Assembly: GCF_027474825.1 (NCBI RefSeq) | Contig: NZ_CP107030.1 | Location: 62,001 to 126,000 of the forward strand | Length of the DNA stretch: 64,000 nt | DNA from: Maribacter halichondriae | GTDB taxonomy: Bacteria > Bacteroidota > Bacteroidia > Flavobacteriales > Flavobacteriaceae | Reading direction: 5' to 3' | Shown: positions 36,679 through 46,876 of the stretch, one piece after another | Layout: each line of letters starts with the position of its first letter | How positions within the stretch are numbered: the stretch's first letter is position 1 | Position numbers and translations under genes: made by a program | Notes under the pieces: model-generated | What the model was told of the DNA's origin: nothing | What the model saw: only the letters and a program-made list of their open reading frames with translations | Databases searched by the model: none

Positions 36679-39600
36679 ATGATTCACTTTTTCGGGGATG
36701 CAGTTCACAAAGTTTTTGCGGTTCAGACAACGGCAGCACTTTCTCAAGAAGACATAAATAAATTAACTTGGTTGTTCGGCAACCGATCCAAAATAAATGT
36801 GGCGTCATTGGACGCCTTTTTTTATTGGGCCGCGTGCAGCGATGATTACGCCATGGAGCACAAATGCAACTGAAATTACCCAAAACATGGGTGTTTCGGG
36901 GATAATCAGAATAGAGGAATTTCAGGCTGTCGATAAATATTTTACGGATTTCGACCCGATGCTCTCCCAAAAATTCAGCGGATTGGGACAGGATATTTTT
37001 AAGGTGGACGTGGTACCCGAACCCATTTTGGAAATCGAGAACATCGCCGCCTACAACCAAAAGGAAGGCTTGGCATTGAGCGACGATGAAGTTGAATACT
37101 TACAAGATTTGTCCAAAAAAATAGGAAGAAAACTGACCGATTCTGAAGTCTTCGGTTTTAGTCAGGTGAATTCGGAACACTGTCGTCATAAAATTTTCAA
37201 TGGCACCTTTATTATTGACGGGGAAGAAAAATCCACTTCACTGTTTAAACTTATAAAGAAAACATCGCAAGAAAATCCGAACGATATTGTTTCGGCCTAT
37301 AAAGATAATGTCGCTTTTGTAAAAGGTCCTAAGGTGGTGCAATTTTCCCCAAAGACGGCGGACAAACCTGATTTTTATCAAGAGGAAGAATTTGATTCCG
37401 TGATTTCCCTAAAAGCGGAAACCCATAACTTCCCCACCACGGTAGAACCCTTCAATGGTGCTGCCACAGGTTCAGGGGGAGAAATACGAGATAGATTAGC
37501 AGGTGGAAAAGGTTCATTACCCTTGGCTGGAACAGCGGTATACATGACGGCCTATTCAAGGTTGGAAGCTGAAAGACCTTGGGAGAACGGAATGCCGGCA
37601 CGCGAATGGCTTTACCAAACCCCTATGGATATTTTGATCAAAGCATCCAACGGAGCATCGGACTTTGGTAACAAATTTGGGCAGCCATTGATTGCTGGAT
37701 CGGTATTGACTTTGAACATCAAGAAACTGTCACATCTAGCGAAGTCGAGATGCCTAGGCGACTCGCCTACGACAAAGTAATCATGCAGGCCGGAGGCATT
37801 GGCTATGCCAAAGCGGACCAAGCCTTAAAGGATAGGCCGGAAACAGGAGATAAAATCATCATCTTAGGTGGTGACAACTACCGCATCGGAATGGGCGGCG
37901 CAGCCGTTTCCAGTGCCGACACGGGCGAATTCAGTTCTGCCATCGAATTAAACGCGGTACAACGTTCGAATCCCGAGATGCAGAAAAGGGCCGCCAATGC
38001 GATTCGTGGTATGGTAGAGAGTGATAAAAATTCCATTGTTTCTATTCATGACCACGGTGCTGGCGGACATCTCAACTGCCTTTCGGAACTGGTGGAAGAA
38101 ATCGGGGGAAAATCGATTTGGATAAACTTCCCATTGGAGACCCTACGCTATCCGCCAAGGAAATCATCGGCAATGAATCGCAAGAACGTATGGGCTTGGT
38201 CATCGGAAAAGACGATGCCGCGCTGTTGGGTAGAATCGCAGAACGGGAACGCTCACCCATGTATGAGGTCGGAGTTGTAACCGGCGATGACCGTTTTACC
38301 TTCGAATCGAAAACCACTGGTGAAAAACCTATGGATGTTAACCTTTCCGATATTTTCGGAAGTTCTCCAAAAACCATATTGACCGACAAAACCGTCAAAA
38401 GAACTTATGAAGATGCTAACTATTCGTTGGAATTCTTCCATGATTATTTAGAACAAGTTTTGCAATTGGAAGCCGTTGCCTGCAAGGATTGGCTGACCAA
38501 CAAAGTGGATCGCTGTGTGGGCGGGCGTGTCGCGAAACAACAATGTGTGGGTCCGTTACAATTGCCGTTGAACAACGTAGGCGTAATGGCGCTGGATTTT
38601 AAAGGAAAAGAGGGTATCGCCACTTCTATTGGCCACTCCCCCATTTCTGGACTCATTGACCCATCCGCTGGTAGTAAAAATAGTATCGCCGAGGCCTTGA
38701 CCAATATCATTTGGGCACCACTGAAGGACGGACTGAAATCCGTTTCCCTTTCCGCCAACTGGATGTGGCCTTGCAAGAATGAAGGTGAAGATGCAAGATT
38801 GTATGAAGCGGTACGGGCCGTTTCCGATTTTGCTATCGAATTGGGCATCAACGTACCTACTGGAAAGGATTCCCTTTCCATGAAACAAAAATACAAAGAC
38901 GGGGACGTAATCAGTCCCGGTACGGTCATCATTTCCGCTGCCGGAAACTGTAATGACATTACCAACGTAGTTGAGCCCGTCCTGCAAAAAGGTGGCGGAA
39001 ATATTTACTACATCAACCTGTCAAAAGATGCGTACAAGTTAGGTGGTTCTTCTTTCGGACAGGTCTTAAATGCCGTCGGAAGTGAAGCACCAACGATAAA
39101 TGACGGTGCTTATTTCAAAAAAGTATTCAATTCAATTCAAACTTTAATTAATGAAAATCAAATTATTGTTGGTCACGATGTTGCATCCGGAGGATTGATT
39201 ACCACCTTGTTGGAATTGTGCTTCGCGGATATGAATTTAGGCGCCGATTTAGACCTTTCCGATTTGGGAGAGTCCGACACGATTAAATTGTTGTTTTCCG
39301 AGAATGCAGGCATCGTTTTTCAAGTGCATGCTGACTCAGGTCAACACTTAGAAAAAACATTATTAGACCAAAAAATCCAATTCAAAAGAATTGGAAAAGT
39401 GGTTTCCAAATCCGAACTGATCATTAAGAATGGCGGTATGGAAATGGGACTGAATATTTCCTCGCTACGAGATACTTGGTTTAAGACTTCTTATTTGCTG
39501 GATAACAAGCAAACCGCAAATAGTTTGGCGAAAGTGCGGTTTGAGAATTATAAGGAGCAACCTTTGCGGTATGTATTTCCTGACGAAATTGCGAGCGCAG

Positions 39601-40462
39601 CGCGGCAATCTGTTGAATCGGAGTTGAGAACTTCCAACGGGCAATCTGCCATGAATCAACAGATTGCCGCGTCGCAAAGCCGTGCAGGCTTCGCTTCTCG
39701 CAATGACAGACCCAAAGCAGCCATCCTCCGTGAAAAAGGAAGTAATTCCGAACGCGAAATGGCGAACGCCATGTACTTGGCGGGATTTGATGTGAAAGAT
39801 GTGCACATGACCGATTTGATTTCCGGCCGTGAAACCTTGGAAGAAATTCAATTCTTAGGTGCCGTGGGCGGATTCTCCAATTCGGATGTGCTGGGAAGTG
39901 CCAAGGGCTGGGCGGGGGCCATCAAGTACAATGAAAGGGCGAACAAGGTAATTAAAGATTTCTTTGCGCGACCCGATACTTTATCCGTCGGCATCTGTAA
40001 CGGTTGTCAATTGTTCATGGAACTGGATCGATAAATCCAGAGCACGGCGAACAGCACGGAAAAATGACCTATAACGATTCGCACAAGCACGAGAGCAACT
40101 TTACTTCCGTGAAAATCCAAAAAAACAATTCCGTGATGCTTTCCAGTTTGGCAGGCAGTACCTTGGGCGTCTGGATCTCCCATGGCGAGGGCAAGTTCAG
40201 CCTTCCACTAACCGAAGAAAATTATGATATCGTTGCGAAATATGGCTATGAAGGATATCCCGCGAATCCGAATGGAAGTGATTTCAATACCGCCATGCTT
40301 TGTGATTCCACCGGAAGGCATCTAGTCACCATGCCACATATCGAACGTTCAACTTTTCCTTGGAACTGGGCGCACTACCCTTCCGATAGAAACGATGAAG
40401 TTTCTCCGTGGTTGGAAGCTTTTGTGAATGCTAGAAAGTGGGTGGAGAAAGTTAATGGTTGA
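36679..40462 (+). CDS. purL: Phosphoribosylformylglycinamidine synthase, frame broken four times
   Basis: Fused PurL/PurQ-type FGAM synthase, fourth step of purine synthesis: converts FGAR to FGAM with glutamine and ATP. The reconstructed protein has about 1261 residues: N-terminal domain, two AIR-synthase-like domains (QVNSEHCRHKIFNG, ETHNFPTTVEPFNGAATGSGGEIRD, GKDSLSMKQ), and a C-terminal glutamine amidotransferase (AILREKGSNSEREMA, GICNGCQLFMELG, GSDFNTAMLCDSTGRHLVTMPHIERS). Breaks lie at T7 36817-36823 (one T too many), T3 37711-37713, A4 38109-38112 and G2 40025-40026 (each one base short). About 40 residues before the glutaminase domain are encoded by a palindromic repeat (39581-39708). 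Confidence 0.95.
39581..39708 (+). repeat. Palindromic element carried in frame inside purL
   Basis: A 16-base perfect stem, 39601-39616 (CGCGGCAATCTGTTGA) with 39656-39671, is nested inside ATTGCGAG (39588-39595) and CTCGCAAT (39697-39704), with TGA and TGACA at the outer edges. A small hairpin AAGCC/GGCTT lies at 39677-39691 and a third GCAATCTG in the loop. The element is translated without a stop as a polar linker rich in Ser, Ala, Gln and Arg, between PurL's second synthase domain and its glutaminase domain. An intergenic relative is at 30398-30463. Confidence 0.8.
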
Positions 40463-40633
40463 AACCATATTACACTACACAAAGACATATTTAATTTATC
40501 TAAGGCAAATACATAGATATCTTTTCATACGTCATATTGACTATTTCACAACAATTAACAAAGTATTTTAACATTCTGACTTTAAAATACCGTGTTCTTT
40601 CCCTATTTTGCAGTTACCAATTCGAAACTAACT

Positions 40634-42403
40634 ATGCAAAATATCACCCGCCTTTTCGATTTTCCATATTACCAGTTGGATAACTTTCCGCTAGAAAAAT
40701 CCCTCGTAACTAAATACAACGGAAAATGGGTCGCCACATCGACACAAGAATATGTCGATAAGGCCAATACTATCAGTAGGGCATTGCTACGTTTGGGGGT
40801 CAAACCCAATGACAAGATAGCCTTGATTTCAATGAGCAATCGCACAGAATGGAATATCATGGACATTGGTATTTTACAGTTGGGTGCACAAAACGTACCT
40901 ATATATCCAACGATTTCCGAAGAGGATTATGCCTATGTGCTAAACCATTCTGAAGCTACTTATTGCTTTGTTTCCTGTCAAGAAGTATTTGACAAGGTAA
41001 AGGCTATTGAAAATCAAGCCCCAAACCTGAAAGAAGTATATTCTTTTGATACCCTTACGGATTGTAAAAATTGGTCCGAGGTTTTGGAACTGGGAGCCGA
41101 TGACTCAAATCAAAATGAAGTCGAGAAATTAAAGGATGCAGTAAAGTCGGAAGATTTGGCAACTTTAATATATACTTCAGGTACTACCGGAAGACCTAAA
41201 GGGGTCATGTTATCCCATGATAACGTGGTGAGCAACGCCTTGGAAAGCTCCAAAAGGTTGCCCATCGAATATGGCAAAGTAAAGTGCTTAAGCTTTTTGC
41301 CCATTTGTCATATCTATGAGCGCATGATGATTTATTTGTATCAATATGCAGGGGTTACCGTTTATTTTGCACCCATTGATCAAATAAGCGAATATATCAA
41401 AGAAGTAGAACCGCATGTTATGACAGCGGTACCGCGGCTGCTTGAAAAAGTATATGATAAGATTCTGGCCAAAGGGGCGGACTTGACAGGTATCAAGAAA
41501 AAATTATTTTTCTGGGCTGTTGATATCGGTCTAAAATATGAACCATATGAACAAAACGGTTGGTGGTATGAAAGAAAATTGGCACTGGCCAGAAAATTGA
41601 TTTTCAGTAAATGGAAAGAAGGTTTGGGTGGAAATCTATCGGTAATATCTTCGGGAAGCGCCGCCCTACAGCCTAGATTGGCACGTATTTTCAACGCCGC
41701 TGAGTTTGGGGTTATGGAAGGATACGGACTTACGGAAACCTCTCCCGTGGTTTCGGTCAACGATATGCGCAACGGTGGATTCAGAATCGGCACTGTGGGC
41801 AAATTACTTGATCGTACGGAAGTAAAGATTGCTGATGACGGTGAGATTTGTGTAAAGGGGCCGCAAGTCATGATCGGGTATTATAAAGATCCTGAAAAAA
41901 CGGTTGAAGTGTTAAAAGACGGTTATTTTCACACAGGGGATATTGGCGAAATCGACACGGACGGATTCCTTAAAATAACCGACCGAAAAAAGGAAATGTT
42001 CAAGACCTCGGGCGGTAAATATGTCGCACCCCAATTATTGGAAAACCGTTTAAAGCAATCCAGATTCATCGAACAGGTGATGGTTGTCGGTGAGGGTGAA
42101 AAAATGCCCGCCGCCCTGATCCAACCCGATTTCGAATTTTTGCATGAATGGGCGCAACGCCACAAGATTACAATTCCGGCAAACTCCGATATCGTTCTAA
42201 ATGAAAAAGTGCTCGCCCGTTATCAGGAGGAGGTAGATATGGCCAATGAAAAATTCGCTAAATGGGAAAAGGTAAAAGCTTTTCGATTGACCCCTGACAT
42301 CTGGAGTATCAATGACGGCCACCTTACTCCTACAATGAAGCTTCGGCGCAAGATTATTAAGGAAAAATATATAAAACTTTACGATGAAATTTACGAACAT
42401 TGA
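40634..42403 (+). CDS. Long-chain acyl-CoA synthetase (AMP-binding)
   Basis: A 589-residue fatty acid-CoA ligase that activates long-chain fatty acids with ATP and CoA. The adenylate-forming motif LIYTSGTTGRPKGVMLSHDN lies near 180; GYGLTETSPVVSVN near 365, GEICVKGPQVMIGYYKDPEKT near 400, HTGDIGEIDTDGFLKITDRKKEMFKTSGGKYVAP near 430-465 complete the family. The ATG at 40634 begins the conserved N-terminus (MQNITRLFDFPYYQ); the frame from 40592 is not needed. It lies upstream of the beta-oxidation operon and feeds it, though its own promoter lies in the 170-base gap before it. Confidence 0.95.
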   Translation: MQNITRLFDFPYYQLDNFPLEKSLVTKYNGKWVATSTQEYVDKANTISRALLRLGVKPNDKIALISMSNRTEWNIMDIGILQLGAQNVPIYPTISEEDYAYVLNHSEATYCFVSCQEVFDKVKAIENQAPNLKEVYSFDTLTDCKNWSEVLELGADDSNQNEVEKLKDAVKSEDLATLIYTSGTTGRPKGVMLSHDNVVSNALESSKRLPIEYGKVKCLSFLPICHIYERMMIYLYQYAGVTVYFAPIDQISEYIKEVEPHVMTAVPRLLEKVYDKILAKGADLTGIKKKLFFWAVDIGLKYEPYEQNGWWYERKLALARKLIFSKWKEGLGGNLSVISSGSAALQPRLARIFNAAEFGVMEGYGLTETSPVVSVNDMRNGGFRIGTVGKLLDRTEVKIADDGEICVKGPQVMIGYYKDPEKTVEVLKDGYFHTGDIGEIDTDGFLKITDRKKEMFKTSGGKYVAPQLLENRLKQSRFIEQVMVVGEGEKMPAALIQPDFEFLHEWAQRHKITIPANSDIVLNEKVLARYQEEVDMANEKFAKWEKVKAFRLTPDIWSINDGHLTPTMKLRRKIIKEKYIKLYDEIYEH

Positions 42404-42444
42404 GGACTTACTAGCCTAACCCCCAAATTCAATATCGTTATACT

Positions 42445-42693
42445 ATGGCTTTTGAAAAATACTCGACAAAACGATTAAAGAAATACAATAGAATTTTATT
42501 GGGTATTGGAATTTTGGGGTTAGTTGCAATGTGTTTAATGTTGGGCGTAGTCCTGTATCAAATTTCTCATGACAAAGATTCAATATTAGTCTATTTAATT
42601 CCTACCGTAATAGGGCCTCTTTCGATGATTCCACTTTATTTTTCCTCGATGTTCAGTGTAGAGATTAAAAAACGTAGGGAAATCAATCCTTAA
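42445..42693 (+). CDS. Small two-segment membrane protein
   Basis: An 82-residue hypothetical protein. Two hydrophobic segments (about 17-39, ILLGIGILGLVAMCLMLGVVLYQI, and 49-68, ILVYLIPTVIGPLSMIPLYF) are flanked by basic ends (SKRLKKYNR-like N-terminus and KKRREINP at the end), giving an N-in, C-in topology. I do not recognise a family. It starts 42 bases after the acyl-CoA synthetase stop and may share its transcript. Confidence 0.65.
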   Translation: MAFEKYSTKRLKKYNRILLGIGILGLVAMCLMLGVVLYQISHDKDSILVYLIPTVIGPLSMIPLYFSSMFSVEIKKRREINP

Positions 42694-42740
42694 TTTCATG
42701 TATTCCTCTTATTCCTAAAAAGCATTCACATTTTTATTAC

Positions 42741-42764
42741 ATTTATTATGCATGCATAATAAAT
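42741..42764. promoter_or_regulatory. Perfect 24-base palindrome, probable MarR operator
   Basis: The sequence is a perfect palindrome with half-site ATTTATTATGCA. It occupies the -33 region of the promoter for the MarR gene, just before the -7 box at 42770-42777. MarR dimers bind palindromes of this size, so autorepression is the likely function; regulation of the downstream fatty-acid genes follows if they share the transcript. Confidence 0.75.
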
Positions 42765-42769
42765 TTTTA

Positions 42770-42777
42770 TATATTTG
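42770..42777 (+). promoter_or_regulatory. -7 box of the MarR gene
   Basis: TATATTTG is an exact TAnnTTTG match, 19 bases before the ATG at 42797. The -33 TTTG is absent; that position is taken by the palindrome at 42741-42764. Confidence 0.65.
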
Positions 42778-42796
42778 GTAACCCACAACCAACCCT

Positions 42797-43249
42797 ATGA
42801 AAGAGGTAACAATTGATTACGCGCTACGTGCCACTTGGCAGGCCGTAGCCCGAATGTACAACGAAGAGGCGAAGAAGTTCGATTCAACCATGGCGGTTGG
42901 TTTTACGCTGTTAAGCATCGATCCAAAAACAGGAACACCTTCAACGATGTTGGGTCCGAAAATGGGCATGGAGGCCACAAGCCTCTCTCGAATTTTAAAA
43001 AGGATGGAAGAGTTGGGCTTGATAGAACGCAGACCCAATCCGAAGGATGGTAGAGGTGTTTTGATCCACTTGACCGATTTCGGACTTGAAAAGCGCAAGG
43101 ACTCAAAGGACGCCGTACTTCAATTTAACGAAACGGTGCGGGCCAATGTTTCACAGGAGAAACTGGATTGCTATTTTGAGGTCATGGAGACCATCAATCA
43201 ATTGATAGCTGAAAAAAGCATTTTTACCAAGGATACAACAACGAATTAA
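42797..43249 (+). CDS. MarR-family transcriptional regulator
   Basis: A 150-residue winged-helix regulator. The recognition region is GPKMGMEATSLSRILKRMEELGLIERRPNPKDGRGVLIHLTDFGLEKR at about 55-102, with the wing residues DGRG typical of MarR. It probably controls the beta-oxidation genes that start 14 bases after it, in response to a fatty acid or acyl-CoA ligand; this is inference from position. A perfect palindrome overlapping its promoter is the likely operator. Confidence 0.93.
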   Translation: MKEVTIDYALRATWQAVARMYNEEAKKFDSTMAVGFTLLSIDPKTGTPSTMLGPKMGMEATSLSRILKRMEELGLIERRPNPKDGRGVLIHLTDFGLEKRKDSKDAVLQFNETVRANVSQEKLDCYFEVMETINQLIAEKSIFTKDTTTN

Positions 43250-43263
43250 ACCTAGATTATCAC

Positions 43264-45669
43264 ATGAACAAGCATATTAAAAAGGTAGCGGTCATCGGTT
43301 CGGGAATCATGGGTAGCGGTATTGCCTGCCATTTTGCCAATATCGGGGTCGAAGTGCTGCTACTTGACATTGTTCCCCGAGAACTTAATGATAAAGAAAA
43401 AGCAAAGGGCCTGACTCTTGAAGATAAAATCGTAAGAAATCGATTGGTCAATGATGCTTTGGCAGTGGCCTTGAAATCAAAGCCCTCCCCTATTTACCAT
43501 CAAAAATTCGCCTCACGGATTACGACAGGAAACCTAGAAGATGATATCGCAAAAGTTTCAAAGGTAGATTGGATCATCGAGGTGGTCGTTGAACGTTTGG
43601 ATATCAAGAAAATGGTTTTCGAAAATCTCGAAAAGCACAGAACTCCAGGTACTTTGATTACTTCCAACACTTCTGGTATTCCTATCAAATTCATGAGCGA
43701 AGGGCGAAGTGAAGATTTCCAAAAACATTTCTGTGGGACACATTTTTTTAACCCCGCACGTTACTTAAAATTGTTCGAGATAATTCCAGGTCCGAAAACT
43801 TCCCCCGAAGTACTTGAATTTTTGAATGGATACGGTGAGCAGTTCTTAGGAAAGACTTCAGTGATTGCCAAAGACACTCCTGCCTTCATCGGAAATCGTA
43901 TCGGAATTTTCAGCATCCAGAGTCTTTTCCATATGGTCAAGGAAATGGGCATGACCGTTGAGGAAGTTGATAAATTGACAGGTCCAGTGATAGGACGACC
44001 TAAATCAGCGACCTTCAGAACAGTTGATGTCGTTGGATTGGATACTTTGGTTCATGTGGCCAATGGAATTTCAGAGAACTGTAAAGAAGATGAGCGCCAT
44101 GCAATTTTTGCGCTACCGGATTTTATTTCCACCATGATGGAAAACAAATGGTTGGGCAGTAAAACAGGACAAGGGTTCTATAAAAAATCAAAAGATGCGG
44201 CCGGCAAAACGGAAATCTTGACCTTGGATTTGGATTCGATGGTTTATCGGTCTAAAAAAAGTGCCAAGTTCGCCACTTTGGAATTAACCAAAACAATTGA
44301 CAAAGTCATTGATCGGTTCCCGGTGTTGGTCGATGGAAAAGATAAAGCGGGCGAATTCTACCGAAAAAGTTTTGGACAATTATTTGCCTACGTATCCCAT
44401 AGAATTCCCGAAATCACGGATGAACTCTATAAAATAGACGATGCCATGAAGGCCGGTTTTGGCTGGGAGCATGGCCCCTTTCAAATATGGGATGCCATCG
44501 GTCTTGATAAAGGTCTCGAATTCATAAAGGCAGAAGGTCAAGAGGCTGCAGCCTGGGTAAACGAAATGCAGGCTTCCGGAAGTAATTCTTTTTATTCCGT
44601 GAAAGAAGGAGCGACTTACTCATATGACATTCCAAAGAAATCCATGGAAAAAATTCCTGGTCAGGATGTCTTTATCATTTTGGATAATATTCGAAAATCA
44701 AAGGAAGTCTTTAAAAATAGTGGTGTCGTAATCGAAGATTTGGGCGATGGTATTCTGAATGTGGAATTCCAGTCCAAAATGAATACCATTGGCGGCGATG
44801 TTTTGGCTGGATTAAACAAAGCCATTGACCTAGCCGAAAAAGATTATCAGGGATTGGTCGTTGGTAACCAAGCTGCAAACTTTTCTGTTGGTGCCAATAT
44901 CGGCATGATATTCATGATGGCCGTCGAACAAGAATACGATGAGCTGAACCAAGCCGTTAAAATGTTCCAAGACACAATGATGCGCATGCGTTATTCTTCA
45001 ATTCCCACAATCTCAGCCCCCCACGGAATGTGTTTAGGAGGAGGGTGTGAACTTTCATTGCATGCAGATAAAGTTGTTGCCACGGCCGAAACCTATATCG
45101 GTTTGGTAGAATTTGGTGTCGGTGTAATTCCAGGCGGTGGAGGTTCAAAAGAATTTGCCGTTCGAGCGCAAGACACCTTTAAGAAAAACGACGTGGAGCT
45201 GAACGTTTTGCAAGAATATTTCTTGACCATAGGGATGGCCAAAGTTTCGACCTCCGCATATGAAGCCTACGATTTGGGCATTCTGCAACATGGTAAAGAT
45301 ATTGTTGTCGTAAACAAGGATAGGCAAATAGCTATAGCCAAAGCACATGCCAAACTAATGGCCGAAGCGGGTTATACCCAACCTCCCAAGAGAAAGGACA
45401 TTAAAGTTCTTGGAAAGCAAGCTCTGGGTATGTTCTTGGTTGGAACCGATGCCATGGAAGCAAGTCATTATATCAGTGAACATGATAAGAAAATTGCCAA
45501 TAAATTAGCCTATGTAATGGCAGGTGGTGATTTATCGGAACCAACTTTGGTCGATGAGCAATACTTGCTCGATATCGAGCGTGAAGCATTCCTTTCGTTG
45601 TGTACCGAGAAGAAAACTTTGGAACGAATCCAACACATGCTCAAAACAGGTAAACCTTTAAGAAATTAA
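43264..45669 (+). CDS. 3-hydroxyacyl-CoA dehydrogenase / enoyl-CoA hydratase fusion
   Basis: An 801-residue bifunctional beta-oxidation enzyme. The N-terminal 3-hydroxyacyl-CoA dehydrogenase part has the NAD motif GSGIMGSGIACHFANIG at 12-28 and the HFFNPARYLKLFEIIPG block near 160; the enoyl-CoA hydratase part, with SAPHGMCLGGGCELSLHADK and GLVEFGVGVIPGGGGSKEFAVRA, lies at about 580-640. The order (dehydrogenase first) is that of FadN-like proteins of Gram-positives and Bacteroidota, the reverse of E. coli FadB. It is followed after 3 bases by a thiolase, forming the classic pair. Confidence 0.95.
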   Translation: MNKHIKKVAVIGSGIMGSGIACHFANIGVEVLLLDIVPRELNDKEKAKGLTLEDKIVRNRLVNDALAVALKSKPSPIYHQKFASRITTGNLEDDIAKVSKVDWIIEVVVERLDIKKMVFENLEKHRTPGTLITSNTSGIPIKFMSEGRSEDFQKHFCGTHFFNPARYLKLFEIIPGPKTSPEVLEFLNGYGEQFLGKTSVIAKDTPAFIGNRIGIFSIQSLFHMVKEMGMTVEEVDKLTGPVIGRPKSATFRTVDVVGLDTLVHVANGISENCKEDERHAIFALPDFISTMMENKWLGSKTGQGFYKKSKDAAGKTEILTLDLDSMVYRSKKSAKFATLELTKTIDKVIDRFPVLVDGKDKAGEFYRKSFGQLFAYVSHRIPEITDELYKIDDAMKAGFGWEHGPFQIWDAIGLDKGLEFIKAEGQEAAAWVNEMQASGSNSFYSVKEGATYSYDIPKKSMEKIPGQDVFIILDNIRKSKEVFKNSGVVIEDLGDGILNVEFQSKMNTIGGDVLAGLNKAIDLAEKDYQGLVVGNQAANFSVGANIGMIFMMAVEQEYDELNQAVKMFQDTMMRMRYSSIPTISAPHGMCLGGGCELSLHADKVVATAETYIGLVEFGVGVIPGGGGSKEFAVRAQDTFKKNDVELNVLQEYFLTIGMAKVSTSAYEAYDLGILQHGKDIVVVNKDRQIAIAKAHAKLMAEAGYTQPPKRKDIKVLGKQALGMFLVGTDAMEASHYISEHDKKIANKLAYVMAGGDLSEPTLVDEQYLLDIEREAFLSLCTEKKTLERIQHMLKTGKPLRN

Positions 45670-45672
45670 TAA

Positions 45673-46863
45673 ATGAGAACTGCATATATAGTAAAGGGAT
45701 ATAGAACGGCCGTTGGAAAAGCCCCGAAAGGTGTTTTCCGTTTTAAGCGGACAGATGAATTGGCTGCCGAAACCATCGAATACATGATGAAGGAGCTACC
45801 CGATTTCGACAAAAAACGCATCGATGATGTCATCGTAGGAAACGCAATGCCGGAGGGCTCTCAAGGGTTAAACATGGCACGTCTGATTTCCTTGATGGGA
45901 TTGGACATTGTTGATGTTCCCGGCGTTACCGTTAACCGATTTTGTTCCTCGGGAATTGAAACCATAGGTATTGCAACGGCAAAAATCCAGTCTGGCATGG
46001 CCGATTGCATTATTGCTGGAGGGGCTGAAAGTATGAGTTCCGTGCCTATGACAGGATACAAAACAGAATTGAATTACGATTTGGTCGCCGAGGGTCACGA
46101 AGACTACTACTGGGGAATGGGAAATACTGCCGAAGCGGTAGCCAATGAGTACAAAGTATCTCGTGAAGATCAAGATGAATTTGCCTATAATTCCCATATG
46201 AAGGCGCTACGAGCTCAAGCCGAAGACCGCTTTCAAGACCAGATTGTTCCCATCGAAGTTGAACAGACCTATATCGATGAAAGTGGGAAAAAGGCAACCA
46301 AAAGATATACGGTAACTAAAGATGAAGGTCCTAGAAAAGGAACTTCCATCGAGGTTTTGAACAAATTAAGGCCTGTATTTGCCGCTGGCGGCAGTGTAAC
46401 CGCAGGTAATTCCTCTCAAATGAGTGACGGTGCCGCATTTGTGTTGGTCATGAGCGAAGAAATGGTAAAGGAGCTAAATCTAGAACCAATTGCCAGATTA
46501 GTCAACTACGCCGCTGCTGGTGTACCGCCAAGAATAATGGGTATCGGTCCGGTTGCTGCCGTGCCAAAAGCATTAAAACAAGCGGGATTAAAACAAGACG
46601 ATGTCGAATTAATCGAATTGAACGAGGCTTTTGCCTCTCAATCTTTAGCGGTTATCCGCGAATTGGGATTGAACAACGATATTGTTAACGTCAATGGCGG
46701 AGCAATTGCCTTAGGGCATCCTTTAGGTTGTACAGGTGCGAAATTGTCGGTGCAGATTTTCGATGAAATGCGCAAAAGAAATATGCATGGCAAATATGGT
46801 ATGGTTACCATGTGTGTCGGTACCGGACAAGGGGCAGCGGGTATCTACGAATTTTTGAATTAG
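45673..46863 (+). CDS. Acetyl-CoA C-acyltransferase (3-ketoacyl-CoA thiolase)
   Basis: A 396-residue thiolase that cleaves 3-ketoacyl-CoA to acetyl-CoA and a shortened acyl-CoA. The nucleophile lies in [13 protein letters not shown] (Cys near 92), the His in [16 protein letters not shown] (near 350), and the second Cys in [18 protein letters not shown] near the C-terminus. Length is normal. It starts three bases after the FadN-like gene and is followed after 13 bases by an acyl-CoA dehydrogenase, so all three steps of the cycle are in one operon. Confidence 0.95.
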   Translation: MRTAYIVKGYRTAVGKAPKGVFRFKRTDELAAETIEYMMKELPDFDKKRIDDVIVGNAMPEGSQGLNMARLISLMGLDIVDVPGVTVNRFCSSGIETIGIATAKIQSGMADCIIAGGAESMSSVPMTGYKTELNYDLVAEGHEDYYWGMGNTAEAVANEYKVSREDQDEFAYNSHMKALRAQAEDRFQDQIVPIEVEQTYIDESGKKATKRYTVTKDEGPRKGTSIEVLNKLRPVFAAGGSVTAGNSSQMSDGAAFVLVMSEEMVKELNLEPIARLVNYAAAGVPPRIMGIGPVAAVPKALKQAGLKQDDVELIELNEAFASQSLAVIRELGLNNDIVNVNGGAIALGHPLGCTGAKLSVQIFDEMRKRNMHGKYGMVTMCVGTGQGAAGIYEFLN

Positions 46864-46876
46864 AAAAAGAAAAACA

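Noticed and set aside
39581-39708. CRISPR repeat in purL
   Set aside because: The arms are inverted rather than direct repeats, with no regular spacers and no cas genes nearby.
36679-40462. purL split into separate PurL and PurQ-type genes
   Set aside because: The breaks do not fall at the domain borders and each is repaired by one base, giving a normal fused protein.
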